In this document: piece by piece, positions 35,244-47,702 of the stretch | Position numbering within the stretch: position 1 is the first letter of the stretch | How the letters are laid out: each line of letters opens with the position of its first letter | Source of the DNA: Allofranklinella schreckenbergeri | GTDB lineage: Bacteria > Pseudomonadota > Gammaproteobacteria > Burkholderiales > Burkholderiaceae_C | Direction: 5' to 3' | DNA: 64,000 bases | NCBI RefSeq assembly: GCF_003703475.1 | Contig: NZ_RDQM01000007.1 | Coordinates: 62,001 to 126,000, forward strand | Notes under the pieces: model-generated | Seen by the model: only the letters and a program-made list of their open reading frames with translations | The model's database searches: none | Told to the model about the DNA's origin: nothing | Translations under genes and position numbers: made by a program

Positions 35244-36152
35244 ATGACCTCCGCCCTGCACACTTCATCCCTGAAATCGCTGCCGCTCTTGGCGCGCGGC
35301 AAGGTTCGCGACAACTACGCCGTTGGCGACGATCGCATTTTGATGATCGCCAGCGATCGCATTTCCGCCTTTGACGTCATCATGGGCGAGCCTATTCCGG
35401 GCAAAGGCGTGCTGCTCACGCAAATGGCGCTGTTCTGGTTCGACAAGCTCGCGGGCATTTGCCCCAACCACCTGACTGGCGAGGCGCCCGAGAGCGTCGT
35501 CACCGCCGACGAGCTGCCGCAAGTCCAAGGGCGCGCCATGCTGGTCAAACGCCTCAAACCCCTGCCTATCGAAGCGGTGGTGCGCGGTTACCTGGCTGGC
35601 AGCGGCTGGAAGGAATACCAGGAAAGCCAATCCGTGTGCGGCGTGGCCTTGCCGCCAGGGCTGAGCAACGCCGCGCGCCTGCCCGAGCCGATTTACACCC
35701 CGGCGGCCAAAGCCGCCGTGGGCGAGCATGATGAAAACATCAGCTACGCCCGGACGGTGGAGATGGTGGGCGAGCCGCTGGCCGCGCAAATCCGCGATAC
35801 CAGCCTGGCCTTGTACAAAAAAGCCGCTGAGCTGGCTTTGGCCAAGGGCCTGATCATTGCAGATACCAAATTCGAATTCGGCCTGGATGCCGACGGCACG
35901 CTGACGCTGATGGACGAAGTGCTCACACCCGACAGCTCGCGTTACTGGCCCGCGCAAGAGTACGAAGCGGCCTTCCAGGCCGGTGCAAACCCGCCCAGCT
36001 ACGACAAGCAATTCGTGCGCGACTGGCTGGAGGCCGTGCGTATCAACGGCCAGCCCTGGAGCAAAACCCCGCCCGCGCCGCGCCTGCCCCAGGAAGTGAT
36101 TGAAAAAACCGCCGCCAAATACAACGAAGCCATGCAACGCCTGACGAGCTGA
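35244..36152 (+). CDS. purC: Phosphoribosylaminoimidazole-succinocarboxamide synthase
   Basis: This 302-residue enzyme ligates aspartate to CAIR in purine synthesis, using ATP. The N-terminal [19 protein letters not shown] is the nucleotide-binding start, SDRISAFDV follows, and the signature [17 protein letters not shown] lies near residue 113. The C-terminal catalytic DTKFEFG is present. This longer form matches the beta/yeast-like SAICAR synthetases. I use the ATG at 35244; the frame is open upstream through the leader. The leader has a terminator-like hairpin that may regulate it. Confidence 0.95.
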   Translation: MTSALHTSSLKSLPLLARGKVRDNYAVGDDRILMIASDRISAFDVIMGEPIPGKGVLLTQMALFWFDKLAGICPNHLTGEAPESVVTADELPQVQGRAMLVKRLKPLPIEAVVRGYLAGSGWKEYQESQSVCGVALPPGLSNAARLPEPIYTPAAKAAVGEHDENISYARTVEMVGEPLAAQIRDTSLALYKKAAELALAKGLIIADTKFEFGLDADGTLTLMDEVLTPDSSRYWPAQEYEAAFQAGANPPSYDKQFVRDWLEAVRINGQPWSKTPPAPRLPQEVIEKTAAKYNEAMQRLTS

Positions 36153-36191
36153 TCGGCGCGCTGACAGAAAGCAGAAAGGCCCCGCACAGGC

Positions 36192-37334
36192 ATGTCCTTC
36201 ATCGCCCATCCGCAGTTCATGGAGTTTGCCGATCCGCTGCCGCTCAAAAGCGGCGCGCAGATCGGCCCTTATGGCCTGGCCTATGAAACCTACGGCCAGC
36301 TCAACGCCCAGCGCAGCAATGCCGTGCTGGTGTGCCACGCGCTCAACGCCTCACACCATGTAGCGGGCAGCTATGAGGGCCAGCCTAAAAGCGAGGGCTG
36401 GTGGAACAACATGATCGGCCCGGGCAAGCCGCTGGATACCAACCGCTTTTTCGTCATCGGCATCAACAATCTGGGCTCCTGCTTTGGCTCCACCGGCCCC
36501 ATGCACGAAAACCCGGCCACGGGCCGCGCCTGGGGGGCGGATTTCCCTGTCGTCACGGTGGAAGACTGGGTGGCCGCACAAGCGCGCCTGCTGGATGCGC
36601 TGGGCATCGAGCAACTGGCCGCCGTCATGGGCGGCAGCCTCGGCGGCATGCAAGCGCTGTCGTGGACGTTGCAATTCCCCCAGCGCATGCGCCACGCCCT
36701 GGTCATTGCCAGCGCGCCCAATCTGACGGCGGAAAACATCGCCTTCAACGAAGTCGCGCGGCGCGCCATCGTGACCGATCCGGATTTTCACGGCGGCCAT
36801 TTCTACGAGCACGGCGCCGTGCCCCGGCGCGGGCTGCGCATTGCCCGCATGGTCGGCCACATCACCTACCTTTCGGACGATGTGATGAACCAGAAATTCG
36901 GCCGCCAACTGCGCGAAGGGCTGGATTTGCGCTACAGCACGCAGGACATCGAATTTCAAATCGAAAGCTACCTGCGCCACCAGGCCGACAAGTTCAGCGA
37001 ATACTTCGACGCCAACACCTATTTGCTCATCACCCGTGCGCTGGATTACTTCGACCCGGCGCGCGACTTCAACGGCGATCTCAGCCTGGCGCTGGCGCGT
37101 GCGCAGGCCAAGTTCCTGCTCATCAGCTTCACCACGGATTGGCGCTTTTCCCCTGCGCGCAGCCGCGAAATCGTGCGCGCCCTGCTGGATAACCAGCGCG
37201 AGGTCAGCTACGCCGAGATCGACGCCCCGCACGGGCACGACGCCTTTTTGCTCGACGACGCGCGCTACCACAGCCTGGTGGCCGCCTACTTCCAGCGCAT
37301 TGCGCAAGAGTTGCAAGAGAAGGAGCGCGCATGA
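36192..37334 (+). CDS. metX: Homoserine O-acyltransferase
   Basis: This 380-residue alpha/beta-hydrolase-fold enzyme acylates homoserine in methionine synthesis; acetyl versus succinyl specificity cannot be decided here. The nucleophile serine is in MGGSLGGMQ near residue 147, and the catalytic aspartate and histidine lie in the C-terminal TTDWRFSP and [10 protein letters not shown]. The length is normal. Its stop overlaps the metW start by four bases (ATGA), the standard metXW pair of betaproteobacteria. Confidence 0.96.
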   Translation: MSFIAHPQFMEFADPLPLKSGAQIGPYGLAYETYGQLNAQRSNAVLVCHALNASHHVAGSYEGQPKSEGWWNNMIGPGKPLDTNRFFVIGINNLGSCFGSTGPMHENPATGRAWGADFPVVTVEDWVAAQARLLDALGIEQLAAVMGGSLGGMQALSWTLQFPQRMRHALVIASAPNLTAENIAFNEVARRAIVTDPDFHGGHFYEHGAVPRRGLRIARMVGHITYLSDDVMNQKFGRQLREGLDLRYSTQDIEFQIESYLRHQADKFSEYFDANTYLLITRALDYFDPARDFNGDLSLALARAQAKFLLISFTTDWRFSPARSREIVRALLDNQREVSYAEIDAPHGHDAFLLDDARYHSLVAAYFQRIAQELQEKERA

Positions 37335-37915
37335 GCGACAGCCACACCATGCAGGCCATCGCGCAAATGGTGCCCACGCAATCGCGCGTGCTCGATCTGG
37401 GCTGTGGCGACGGCGCCTTGCTGGAATATCTGCAGAAAGAGCGCGCTTGCAGCGGCTACGGCGTGGAGCTCGACGATGCCAAGCTGCTGGCCTGCGTCAA
37501 GCGCGGCGTCAACGCCTTGCAAATGAACCTGGATCTGGGCCTGTCCATCTTTGCCGACGACAGCTTCGACGTCGTCCTGCAAATCGACACCTTCCAGCAC
37601 CTGCGCAACGCCGAAACCATGCTGCGCGAAACCGCCCGCGTGGGGCGCGCCGCCATCATCGCTTTCCCCAACTTTGCGCACTGGGGCAACCGCCTGTCCA
37701 TCCTGCGCGGGCGCATGCCCGTCACCCGCCGCCTGCCCTACCAGTGGTACGACACGCCCAACATCCGCGTGGGCACGTTCAAGGATTTCGAGATCCTGGC
37801 GCGCAAAAACCACCTGCGCATCCGCGACGCTTTCGGCTTGCGCAACGGCCAAGCCGTGCGCATGCTGCCCAATTTGCGGGCCACTACAGCGGTTTTTCAC
37901 TTGGAGCGCGGCTAA
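37331..37915 (+). CDS. metW: Methionine biosynthesis protein MetW
   Basis: This 194-residue SAM-methyltransferase-fold protein is the partner of MetX and is needed for its activity or stability in several proteobacteria. The motif [14 protein letters not shown] is near residue 21, and the conserved [10 protein letters not shown] and [19 protein letters not shown] segments are present. It overlaps metX and is followed by an AT-rich palindrome and a strong bidirectional terminator. Confidence 0.95.
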   Translation: MSDSHTMQAIAQMVPTQSRVLDLGCGDGALLEYLQKERACSGYGVELDDAKLLACVKRGVNALQMNLDLGLSIFADDSFDVVLQIDTFQHLRNAETMLRETARVGRAAIIAFPNFAHWGNRLSILRGRMPVTRRLPYQWYDTPNIRVGTFKDFEILARKNHLRIRDAFGLRNGQAVRMLPNLRATTAVFHLERG

Positions 37916-37929
37916 GAGGTCGTCACAAT

Positions 37930-38007
37930 TATTTCAAATCAAAATAAAAATTACTTTATGCATATCATGCCAAAACACGGTATTTTTGTTTCTTTTTGAT
38001 TTATAAA
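37930..38007. repeat. AT-rich palindromic intergenic element, copy 6
   Basis: It lies between the converging metW and degQ-like genes. Arms ATTTCAAATCAAAATAAAAA and TTTGTTTCTTTTTGATTTAT are strongly complementary. The core reads CATGCCAAAACACGG in reverse orientation. Confidence 0.85.
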
Positions 38008-38010
38008 AAT

Positions 38011-38050
38011 AAACCGCCTGGCGAGAGAGCAGCCTCTCGCCAGGCGGTTT
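38011..38050. terminator. Bidirectional terminator between metW and the DegQ-like gene
   Basis: A 17-base arm AAACCGCCTGGCGAGAG pairs perfectly with CTCTCGCCAGGCGGTTT across 6 bases. It directly follows the AT-rich palindrome. Confidence 0.88.
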
Positions 38051-38080
38051 GGCCTTATGTTATAGGCTACTGCGCTTGAC

Positions 38081-39580
38081 TCAATCCTGCGGGCGAATCA
38101 GCACATATTGCGCCCAATCGTCACGGCGCACCAACACGCTCAAGGGGCGTTTGGGATTGGCCTTTTGCATCGCTTCGCTGAAAGCCTGGTGATCCAGCAC
38201 CTCCGTCTGCCCCACCGCCAATATCACATCGCCCGCTTGCAAACCCGCCTGCGCGGCCGCGCCCTGGACGGCCGTGACCCGCACACCGCCGCGCACGCCC
38301 AGCTCCTTCTTCTGCGCCTCGCCAAGCGACTGCACCGACAAGCCAAATGCTTCGGCCTTGGCGCTGCCTTGCTTTTCATCACCCTGGCTACGCGGCTGCG
38401 CTGCCTCGGCCACTTCACCGATGGTGATGGGCAAATCCACACTCTTGCCGTGGCGGAACACGCGCAAAGCGCTCGCCGTTCCCGGCGCGGTATCGCCCAC
38501 CAGACGGGGCAAGTCCGACACACTCTCCAACGCCTTGCCATTGAAGTGGGTGATGATGTCGCCAGCCTGCACACCCGCTTTGGCCGCAGGCGAATCAGGC
38601 TCCACCGCAGCCACCAGCGCCCCGTTATTGCGGCGCTCCAAACCCAGGGATTCAGCAACGTCCGGATTCACCGGCCCAATGCGCACACCAATACGACCAC
38701 GCACCACCCGGCCACCACTGCGCAATTGATCGCTCACCTTGATGGCCTCATCAATCGGAATGGCAAACGAAATACCCATGAAGCCGCCAGAGCGCGAATA
38801 GATTTGGCTGTTGATGCCAACCACCTCGCCTTGCATATTGAGCAGCGGCCCGCCCGAATTGCCCGGGTTGACGGCCACATCCGTCTGAATAAACGGCAAA
38901 TAACTGCCCGTATCGCGCTGCTTGGCGCTGACAATGCCGGCCGTCACCGTGTTTTCCAGCCCAAACGGCGAGCCGATGGCCATCACCCACTGCCCCACCT
39001 TGAGCTGGTTCACATTGCCAATGCGCACGACGGGCAGGTTTTCTGCCTCGATTTTGATCAACGCCACATCGGTGCGCTCATCCGAGCCAATCACTTTGGC
39101 CTTGAACTCACGCTGATCGGTGAGCGTGACCAAAACATCTTCCGAATCCTCCACCACATGGTGGTTGGTCAAGATATAACCATCGGCGCTGATGATGAAG
39201 CCCGAACCCACACCGCTGGGCACCACGCGCGATGGCGCATCCGGCCCGCCACGGCGCGGCTGAGGCAGGCCGGGCACAGGAAAGCCGAACTGGCGGAACA
39301 ACTCCAGCATCTCCTCATCCATGGAGCCACGCCACTGACGCGAAGGCATGCGCGCCGTCGTGCGAATATTGACAACCGATGGCCCCACAGCCTCCACCAA
39401 ACGCGTGAAATCAGGCAACTGTGCCGCTGCTGACGCCACTGAGCCAGCTACTGGGCCAGCCACTGGCCCGACAACAACAGGCGCTTGTTGTGCATAACCA
39501 GCCGTTGCCACCAACGCAGCGCCTGCCACCAGGCCCAGCGCAGCCGTTTTGAGAGAGCCTTTAATTGATGCAGAAGTCAT
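38081..39580 (-). CDS. DegQ/MucD-type periplasmic serine protease
   Basis: This 499-residue HtrA-family protease degrades misfolded envelope proteins. The signal peptide covers about residues 1-30 (GLVAGAALVATAGYAQQ). The catalytic triad is the histidine in TNHHVV, the aspartate in RTDVALIKIE and the serine in GNSGGPLL. Two PDZ domains follow (near residues 280-370 and 400-490). I use the ATG at 39580, with AAGGA upstream; the frame is open farther upstream without a signal peptide. Whether it is orthologous to DegP, DegQ or MucD cannot be settled by eye; MucD is the usual name in this group. Confidence 0.93.
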   Translation of the reverse strand: MTSASIKGSLKTAALGLVAGAALVATAGYAQQAPVVVGPVAGPVAGSVASAAAQLPDFTRLVEAVGPSVVNIRTTARMPSRQWRGSMDEEMLELFRQFGFPVPGLPQPRRGGPDAPSRVVPSGVGSGFIISADGYILTNHHVVEDSEDVLVTLTDQREFKAKVIGSDERTDVALIKIEAENLPVVRIGNVNQLKVGQWVMAIGSPFGLENTVTAGIVSAKQRDTGSYLPFIQTDVAVNPGNSGGPLLNMQGEVVGINSQIYSRSGGFMGISFAIPIDEAIKVSDQLRSGGRVVRGRIGVRIGPVNPDVAESLGLERRNNGALVAAVEPDSPAAKAGVQAGDIITHFNGKALESVSDLPRLVGDTAPGTASALRVFRHGKSVDLPITIGEVAEAAQPRSQGDEKQGSAKAEAFGLSVQSLGEAQKKELGVRGGVRVTAVQGAAAQAGLQAGDVILAVGQTEVLDHQAFSEAMQKANPKRPLSVLVRRDDWAQYVLIRPQD

Positions 39581-39777
39581 CCACGAATCCTTTTCTTGAA
39601 GTGACGAAACAGAGCGCTGAGAAAGCAATGCGAGCAATTGGTTCCGCAAATTGCGTGTGATTTTTCCCAAACCCACCCGCCATTTTGAGAGCCTGTTCAA
39701 GATTTCATCGGGGCCAAGCTGCCCGGCGCAAGCAACCACCACAGTCGGCTGCGGCTGAATTCAAAAGGCATAAAAAA

Positions 39778-39795
39778 GCCCCTCTGATGAGGGGC
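39778..39795. terminator. Bidirectional terminator upstream of the protease gene
   Basis: GCCCCTC pairs with GAGGGGC across 4 bases, with six A before and four T after. It may end the minus-strand OmpA-family transcript about 110 bases past its stop. Confidence 0.75.
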
Positions 39796-39867
39796 TTTTG
39801 ACGCAAACCTTTCTACTGGGCCTGCATGAACGAAGGTATGAGGCCCTCCGTTCAACCGTCCTAGACA

Positions 39868-39899
39868 CACCACAACTGGGAACACGCCCAGTTGTGGTG
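39868..39899. terminator. Perfect hairpin directly after the OmpA-family gene
   Basis: CACCACAACTGGG pairs with CCCAGTTGTGGTG across 6 bases, three bases past the stop codon. There is no T run, so it may stabilise the mRNA end rather than terminate. Confidence 0.6.
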
Positions 39900-39902
39900 C
39901 GT

Positions 39903-40589
39903 TTAGTTGGCGCGTTGTTGCAGGGCTTGGCCCACCACTTCGATTTCCACGCGACGGTTTTGCGCGCGGCCTTCGCGGGTCTTGTTGGTAGCCACAGGAT
40001 CTTTCTCGCCCTTGCCTTCTGCGTAAACGCGGCTGGCTTCGATACCCTTGTTCACCAAGTAGGCCTTCACAGCAGCAGCACGACGCTCGGACAGACCTTG
40101 GTTGTACTTGTCGGTACCGACGGAATCGGTGTGCCCCACAGCGATGATCACTTCCATTTGGAAGTTCTGGGCTTGCACGCGGCGTGCCAGCTCATCCAGT
40201 TTGGCACGGCCTTCAGGCTTGAGCGTGGACTTGTCGAAGTCGAAGAAAGCGTCGGCCGAGAAAGTCTCTTTCACCCAAACAGGCTCTTGAGGAGCAGGGG
40301 CGGGAGCGGGAGGAGGCGTCTGAGCCACGGGAGCCTGAGGCACCAAAGCGCCGTCGCAGCCAACAGCAGCCGTAGCGGGCGTCCAGAAAGCATTGCGCCA
40401 GCACAGTTCGTTGGTGCCGTTCACCCAGATCAGCTCGCCAGAGCCGTTTTGCCAGTTGTCGATGACCTTGCCGCCGTCAGCAGCTTGCACTTTGACTTGG
40501 CTACCATTGGCAAGAGTTTGCGCGTGTGCAGCGGCTGTTGCGAACGCAGCAGAGGCAAACAAAACCGCCACCATATTGAGTTTCTTCAT
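39903..40589 (-). CDS. OmpA-family outer-membrane/peptidoglycan-binding protein
   Basis: This 228-residue protein has a signal peptide (about residues 1-23, ending AAAHA), a small N-terminal domain with two cysteines (NELCWRN, VGCDGAL), a proline/alanine linker near 85-103 and a C-terminal OmpA-like domain (FFDFDKSTLKPEG, GHTDSVGTDKYNQGLSERRA, NRRVEIEV) that binds peptidoglycan. It lacks a full eight-strand barrel, as in the short OmpA proteins of Comamonadaceae. The ATG at 40589 starts the signal peptide, with AGGAGAA upstream. Its position beside gyrA fits Burkholderiales gene order. Confidence 0.9.
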   Translation of the reverse strand: MKKLNMVAVLFASAAFATAAAHAQTLANGSQVKVQAADGGKVIDNWQNGSGELIWVNGTNELCWRNAFWTPATAAVGCDGALVPQAPVAQTPPPAPAPAPQEPVWVKETFSADAFFDFDKSTLKPEGRAKLDELARRVQAQNFQMEVIIAVGHTDSVGTDKYNQGLSERRAAAVKAYLVNKGIEASRVYAEGKGEKDPVATNKTREGRAQNRRVEIEVVGQALQQRAN

Positions 40590-40907
40590 AGTTCTCCTCT
40601 TGGGGAAAGGGCGCAGCCGCGCTGCGAGAGAAAAGGACGCCGTTGGCAGGGGATCCGCACCAAAAACGTTGGATTGATTGTGCCATAGCGGCTTGGATGG
40701 CCGCCACAGGCAAACCGCGGCGAGTTGGCACAAAACGCGAATGAGTGGGCCGGATGTTGCGATATAGCTACAGCCCATGGCAGGGCTACAATCTTCCCCT
40801 CTATCTGGCAGCTTTCAGGGCGATTTGGTGGCGTAGCCCCACTGATTATTTGCGCGCCCGCTTGTCTTTTGCCGCTCGCTGGCTTCAGCTCGCCATTTCT
40901 TTCTCAC
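40590..40907. other. Divergent promoter region of the OmpA-family gene and gyrA
   Basis: These 318 bases separate two divergent genes that are normally well expressed. TACAAT at 40789-40794 is a possible -10 for gyrA. No repeat or hairpin stands out. Frames open through the region have no resemblance to known proteins. Confidence 0.4.
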
Positions 40908-43655
<2,748 letters not shown>

Positions 43656-43747
43656 TGCGCTTGGGAGCGATGCCAAGGCCGGGGCCGCTGGCCTTGGCCG
43701 CCCCTGCCGCATAGGCCGCCCCTCCCCCCACGCACCCCGTTCAGGCC

Positions 43748-44413
43748 ATGTACCAGCCGCGTCACTTCCAGCACAACGACACTGCCGCGCTGCACGCCTT
43801 GATGCAGGCGCAGCCGCTGGCCACCTTGGTCACTCTGGCCCAAGGCGGCGCGCTGGAGGCCAACCACATCCCCTTGCACCTGAGCGCCGAAGAGGGCGAG
43901 CTGGGCGTGCTGCGCGGCCACATCGCCAAGGCCAACCCGCTGTGGCGCGAGCACCCTGAAGGGGCCCAGGCGCTGGTGATTTTTCAAGGCCCGCAGGCTT
44001 ACGTCAGCCCCGCGTGGTACGCCACCAAGGCCGAGACCGGCAAAGTCGTGCCCACCTGGAACTACCTGGCCGTGCACGCCTGGGGCGCGCTGCGCGTGGT
44101 GCGCGATGCCCATTGGCTGATGCAGCAAGTGCAGGCGCTGACGCAGCAGCAGGAAGCCGCGTTTGCCCAGCCCTGGCAAGTGGGCGATGCGCCGGCGGAC
44201 TACATCGACGCCATGCTGCGCGCCGTGGTCGGCATCGAAATTCGCATCACCCGCCTGCAAGGCAAATGCAAGGCCAGCCAGAACCAGCCCGAAGCCAACC
44301 GGCAAGGCGTCATCGCCGGGCTGCGCGCCAGCGGCGCGGCAACGGATCAGGCCATGGCCCACGAGATGGCCCAATTGATGGAAAGAGAAAGGAGCGCACC
44401 CCATGCCCCATGA
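43748..44413 (+). CDS. PaiB-type FMN-binding negative transcriptional regulator
   Basis: This 221-residue protein matches the PaiB/FMN-binding split-barrel family. Recognisable segments are MYQPRHF at the start, ANHIPLHL, GHIAKANPLWRE and YVSPAWYATKAETGKVVPTWNY. In Bacillus PaiB is linked to regulation of protease and sporulation genes; in proteobacteria its role is unclear. It may bind FMN or haem-like cofactors. Its 3' end overlaps the next gene by 11 bases, so the two form an operon downstream of gyrA. Confidence 0.87.
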   Translation: MYQPRHFQHNDTAALHALMQAQPLATLVTLAQGGALEANHIPLHLSAEEGELGVLRGHIAKANPLWREHPEGAQALVIFQGPQAYVSPAWYATKAETGKVVPTWNYLAVHAWGALRVVRDAHWLMQQVQALTQQQEAAFAQPWQVGDAPADYIDAMLRAVVGIEIRITRLQGKCKASQNQPEANRQGVIAGLRASGAATDQAMAHEMAQLMERERSAPHAP

Positions 44414-45212
44414 CGTTTACGACGCCGCCCGCAACCGTTATCTCGACGTCGGCGATGCCCGCCTGTTCGTCACCGAAGCGGGCGCGCCCGACGGCGAGCC
44501 TGTGCTGCTGCTGCACGGCGGCCTGGGCGATGTGTACGACTTCAAATCCATCGTGACGGGCCTGCCGCAGCACCTGCGCCTGATCGCGCTGGAATTGCGC
44601 GGCCAAGGGCGCTCCAGCCGCGGCACGGCGCCTTTGAGCTACGCGCAATACCAGGCCGATGTGCTGGCCGTGCTCGATCACATGCAGATCGCCAGCGCCC
44701 ACCTGCTGGGCTTTAGCGATGGCGGCATCATCGGCTACCGGCTGGCGGCGCAAAACCCGCAGCGCGTGCGGGCGCTGGCCACTATTGGCTCGCAATGGCG
44801 ACTGCTGCCCGATGACCCCTGCATTCCCATCTTCCAAGGGCTGACGCGGCAGCAGTGGCAAAGCCTGTTCCCCAGCGCCGTTGCCCGCTACGAAGCGGGC
44901 AACCCCCAGCCCGACTTCGACGCTTTGCTGGAAGAAGTCAAGGCGCTGTGGCTGGATGCCGACCCCGCCACCGGCTACCCCGGTGACATGGTCGAGCACA
45001 TCGCCGTGCCCACGCTGCTGATTTGCGGCGATCGCGACCCCTTCATGCCCGTGAGCGAAGTGCAGGCCTTGCGCGAGCGCATTACCGGCGCAAACGCAGG
45101 CGTGTTCATCCTGCCCTTTGCCGACCACGCCGCGCATGCGCAGGCCAGGGCCGTCTTTTTGCCTGCCGTCAACGCCTTTCTGAGCGCCCCCGACGCCCCG
45201 GCGCTGCGGTAG
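44403..45212 (+). CDS. Alpha/beta-fold hydrolase
   Basis: This 269-residue protein has the alpha/beta hydrolase layout: oxyanion HGGLGD near residue 38, nucleophile serine 105 in GFSDGG, an acidic residue in ICGDRDPFMP and a histidine in FADHAAHAQA. It probably hydrolyses an ester or a similar bond; the substrate is unknown. It overlaps the PaiB-like gene, which suggests a shared function. An AT-rich palindrome follows its stop. Confidence 0.85.
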   Translation: MPHDVYDAARNRYLDVGDARLFVTEAGAPDGEPVLLLHGGLGDVYDFKSIVTGLPQHLRLIALELRGQGRSSRGTAPLSYAQYQADVLAVLDHMQIASAHLLGFSDGGIIGYRLAAQNPQRVRALATIGSQWRLLPDDPCIPIFQGLTRQQWQSLFPSAVARYEAGNPQPDFDALLEEVKALWLDADPATGYPGDMVEHIAVPTLLICGDRDPFMPVSEVQALRERITGANAGVFILPFADHAAHAQARAVFLPAVNAFLSAPDAPALR

Positions 45213-45274
45213 GCGCTCCAGTCGCATAATTTGGCCTTTGGTTCTGGCGCCGCGTTCTTGAGCGCCTCTTTACT

Positions 45275-45347
45275 ACAAATCAAAAGAAACAAAATACCCT
45301 TGTTTCGGCATGTCATGCATTAAATTTCATTTACATTTGATTTGTAA
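45275..45347. repeat. AT-rich palindromic intergenic element, copy 7
   Basis: Arms ACAAATCAAAAGAAACAAAA and TTTACATTTGATTTGT are nearly complementary, and the core has CCTTGTTTCGGCATG. It lies between the hydrolase gene and serC, 50 bases before the serC start. Confidence 0.88.
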
Positions 45348-45397
45348 ATGAATCACCATTGCCGCCTGCTTGCCGTTTGTTTTCACTGCCTGCCATC

Positions 45398-46525
45398 ATG
45401 TCCACCCCTTCCGCCCTTGCCCCCCGCCCCTACAACTTCTCCGCCGGCCCGGCCGTGCTGCCTGAAGAAGTCCTGCAAACCGCCGCCGCCGAAATGCTCG
45501 ACTGGCACGGCAGCGGCATGGGCGTGATGGAGATGAGCCACCGCGGCCCCGAGTTCATCGCCATCTATGAAAAAGCCGTGCGCGATCTGCGCACGCTGCT
45601 GGCCGTGCCCGAGCATTTCAAAATCCTGTTCATGCAAGGCGGTGGCCTGGGCGAAAACGCCTTCGTGCCGCTGAACCTCTCGCGCGGCGGCGTGGTGGAT
45701 GTGGTCGTCACCGGCGGCTGGAGCCAGAAATCCCTCAAGGAAGCGGCCAAATACGCCACCGCCCGCTGCGCCGCCAGCGGCGAGGCAGGCGGCTTTACCG
45801 CCATCCCCGACCCGGTCACCTGGCAGATCAGCCCCGATGCGGCCTATCTGCACATTTGCAGCAACGAAACCATCCACGGCGTGGAGTTCCACGAGCTGCC
45901 CGATCTGGCCGCGCTGGGCGCGGACATTCCGCTGGTGATCGACTGCTCCTCGCACATCGCCTCGCGCCCCATCGACTGGAGCCGCGTTGGCCTGGCCTTT
46001 GCCGGGGCGCAGAAAAACCTCGGCCCCTCGGGCCTGACCATCGTCATCGTGCGCGAGGATTTGATCGGCCACGCCCTGCCCATTTGCCCCAGCGCCTTCG
46101 ATTACGCCACCGTCGCCAAGAACGACTCCATGTACAACACCCCGCCCACCTGGGGCATTTACGTCGCCGGGCTGGTGTTCGACTGGGTGCTGCGCCAGCA
46201 AGAAGGCGATTTGACGGGCCTGGCCGCCATCGAGGCGCGCAACATCCGCAAGGCCGGCAAGCTGTACGACTTTCTGGACGCCAGCAGCTTTTACCGCTGC
46301 CCTGTGCAGCCCGCCGCACGCTCGCGCATGAACGCGCCGTTCTTTTTGGCCGATGAAAGCCGCAATGCCGATTTCCTCGCCGGGGCCAAGGCGCGCGGAT
46401 TGCTGCAGCTCAAAGGCCATCGCTCCGTGGGCGGCATGCGCGCCAGCCTTTACAACGCCATGCCCGAGGCAGGCGTGGATGCGCTGATTGCCTACCTGCG
46501 CGACTTCGAGCAAACCAGCGCCTGA
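45398..46525 (+). CDS. serC: Phosphoserine aminotransferase
   Basis: This 375-residue PLP enzyme makes phosphoserine in serine synthesis and also acts in pyridoxal phosphate synthesis. The start [17 protein letters not shown] is typical. The PLP lysine is in [12 protein letters not shown], and [14 protein letters not shown] near the C-terminus binds the phosphate. I use the ATG at 45398. It is followed 23 bases later by pheA, the common serC-pheA-tyrA order of beta- and gammaproteobacteria. Confidence 0.96.
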   Translation: MSTPSALAPRPYNFSAGPAVLPEEVLQTAAAEMLDWHGSGMGVMEMSHRGPEFIAIYEKAVRDLRTLLAVPEHFKILFMQGGGLGENAFVPLNLSRGGVVDVVVTGGWSQKSLKEAAKYATARCAASGEAGGFTAIPDPVTWQISPDAAYLHICSNETIHGVEFHELPDLAALGADIPLVIDCSSHIASRPIDWSRVGLAFAGAQKNLGPSGLTIVIVREDLIGHALPICPSAFDYATVAKNDSMYNTPPTWGIYVAGLVFDWVLRQQEGDLTGLAAIEARNIRKAGKLYDFLDASSFYRCPVQPAARSRMNAPFFLADESRNADFLAGAKARGLLQLKGHRSVGGMRASLYNAMPEAGVDALIAYLRDFEQTSA

Positions 46526-46548
46526 CCCCATCCACCGCCTGCCCTGTC

Positions 46549-47673
46549 ATGACAACCAGCCACAACACCCCGCCCTCCCCCGAACCTGTTGCCACACCCG
46601 AGCTGCTGGCGCTGCGCCAACGCATTGATGCACTCGATCGCCAACTGCTCGAAACCCTCAACGAGCGCGCCAAAGTCGCGCAAGAGGTCGGCGAGCTGAA
46701 GAAGAAAGAAGGCACCACGTTCTTTCGCCCCGACCGCGTCGCCCAGGTCATCAGCAAAATCACCAACGCCAACCCCGGCCCGCTCAAAACCGCCCACGTG
46801 GCGGGCATCTGGCGCGAAATCACCTCCGCCTGCCTGGCGCTGGAATCGCCCCAGCGCGTGGCCGTGCTCGGGCCAACGGGCACCTTCTGCGAGCAAGCCG
46901 CGCTGGAATACTTCGGCGGCGCGGCCGATTTCGTGTACTGCAACAGCTTCGATGAAGTCTTCCACGTCACCCTCTCAGGCAACGCCCAGTTTGGCGTGGT
47001 GGGGCTGGAGAACTCCAACGAAGGCATGGTCACCCGCACGCTGGATTTGCTGCTGCAATCGCCCGTGCACATGGTGGGCGAGGTCAGCCTGCAAGTGCGC
47101 CACAACCTGCTGCGCCTGCGTGAAGATGCCGAGGGCATCGAAGCCGTGCTGGCCCACCCCCAGGCCCTGGCGCAATGCCACGCCTGGCTGGCCAAGCACC
47201 TGCCCCATGCCGAACGCCGCCCCGTCTCCAGCAATGCCGAAGGCGCGCGCCTGGCCGCCACCAACCCCGCCTGGGCGGGCTTGGCCAGCGCCCGCGCTGC
47301 CGCGCAATTTGGCTTGCACATCGTTGCCCCCGCCATTCAGGACGATGCCCACAACCGCACGCGCTTTGCCATCATCACCCTGCCGCAAACCATGGCCATG
47401 CCCGAGCCCAGCGGGCGCGATGCCACCAGCCTGGTCATCGCCGTGCCCAACCGCCCCGGCGCGGTGCACGATTTGCTGGAACCGCTGAAAAAGCACGGCG
47501 TATCCATGACGCGCTTTGAATCGCGCCCCGCGCGCACCGGCCAGTGGGAGTATTACTTCTATATCGACCTGGACGGCCACCCCCAGCAGCCCCACGTCGC
47601 CGCCGCGCTGGAGGAGCTGAAAAACCTCAGCGCCTTCTTCCGCCTGCTGGGCGCTTACCCCATCAAAAGCTGA
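46549..47673 (+). CDS. pheA: Bifunctional chorismate mutase/prephenate dehydratase
   Basis: This 374-residue enzyme converts chorismate to prephenate and then to phenylpyruvate for phenylalanine synthesis. An AroQ-type mutase covers residues 15-95 (LRQRIDALDRQLLETLNERA). The dehydratase domain starts at VAVLGPTGTFCEQAALEYFG near 104, and the C-terminal ACT domain contains the ESRP feedback motif (FESRPARTGQWEYYFY). All three parts are complete. It lies between serC and tyrA. Confidence 0.96.
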   Translation: MTTSHNTPPSPEPVATPELLALRQRIDALDRQLLETLNERAKVAQEVGELKKKEGTTFFRPDRVAQVISKITNANPGPLKTAHVAGIWREITSACLALESPQRVAVLGPTGTFCEQAALEYFGGAADFVYCNSFDEVFHVTLSGNAQFGVVGLENSNEGMVTRTLDLLLQSPVHMVGEVSLQVRHNLLRLREDAEGIEAVLAHPQALAQCHAWLAKHLPHAERRPVSSNAEGARLAATNPAWAGLASARAAAQFGLHIVAPAIQDDAHNRTRFAIITLPQTMAMPEPSGRDATSLVIAVPNRPGAVHDLLEPLKKHGVSMTRFESRPARTGQWEYYFYIDLDGHPQQPHVAAALEELKNLSAFFRLLGAYPIKS

Positions 47674-47702
47674 TCACGGCATTCATTCACACCCACACAT
47701 CT

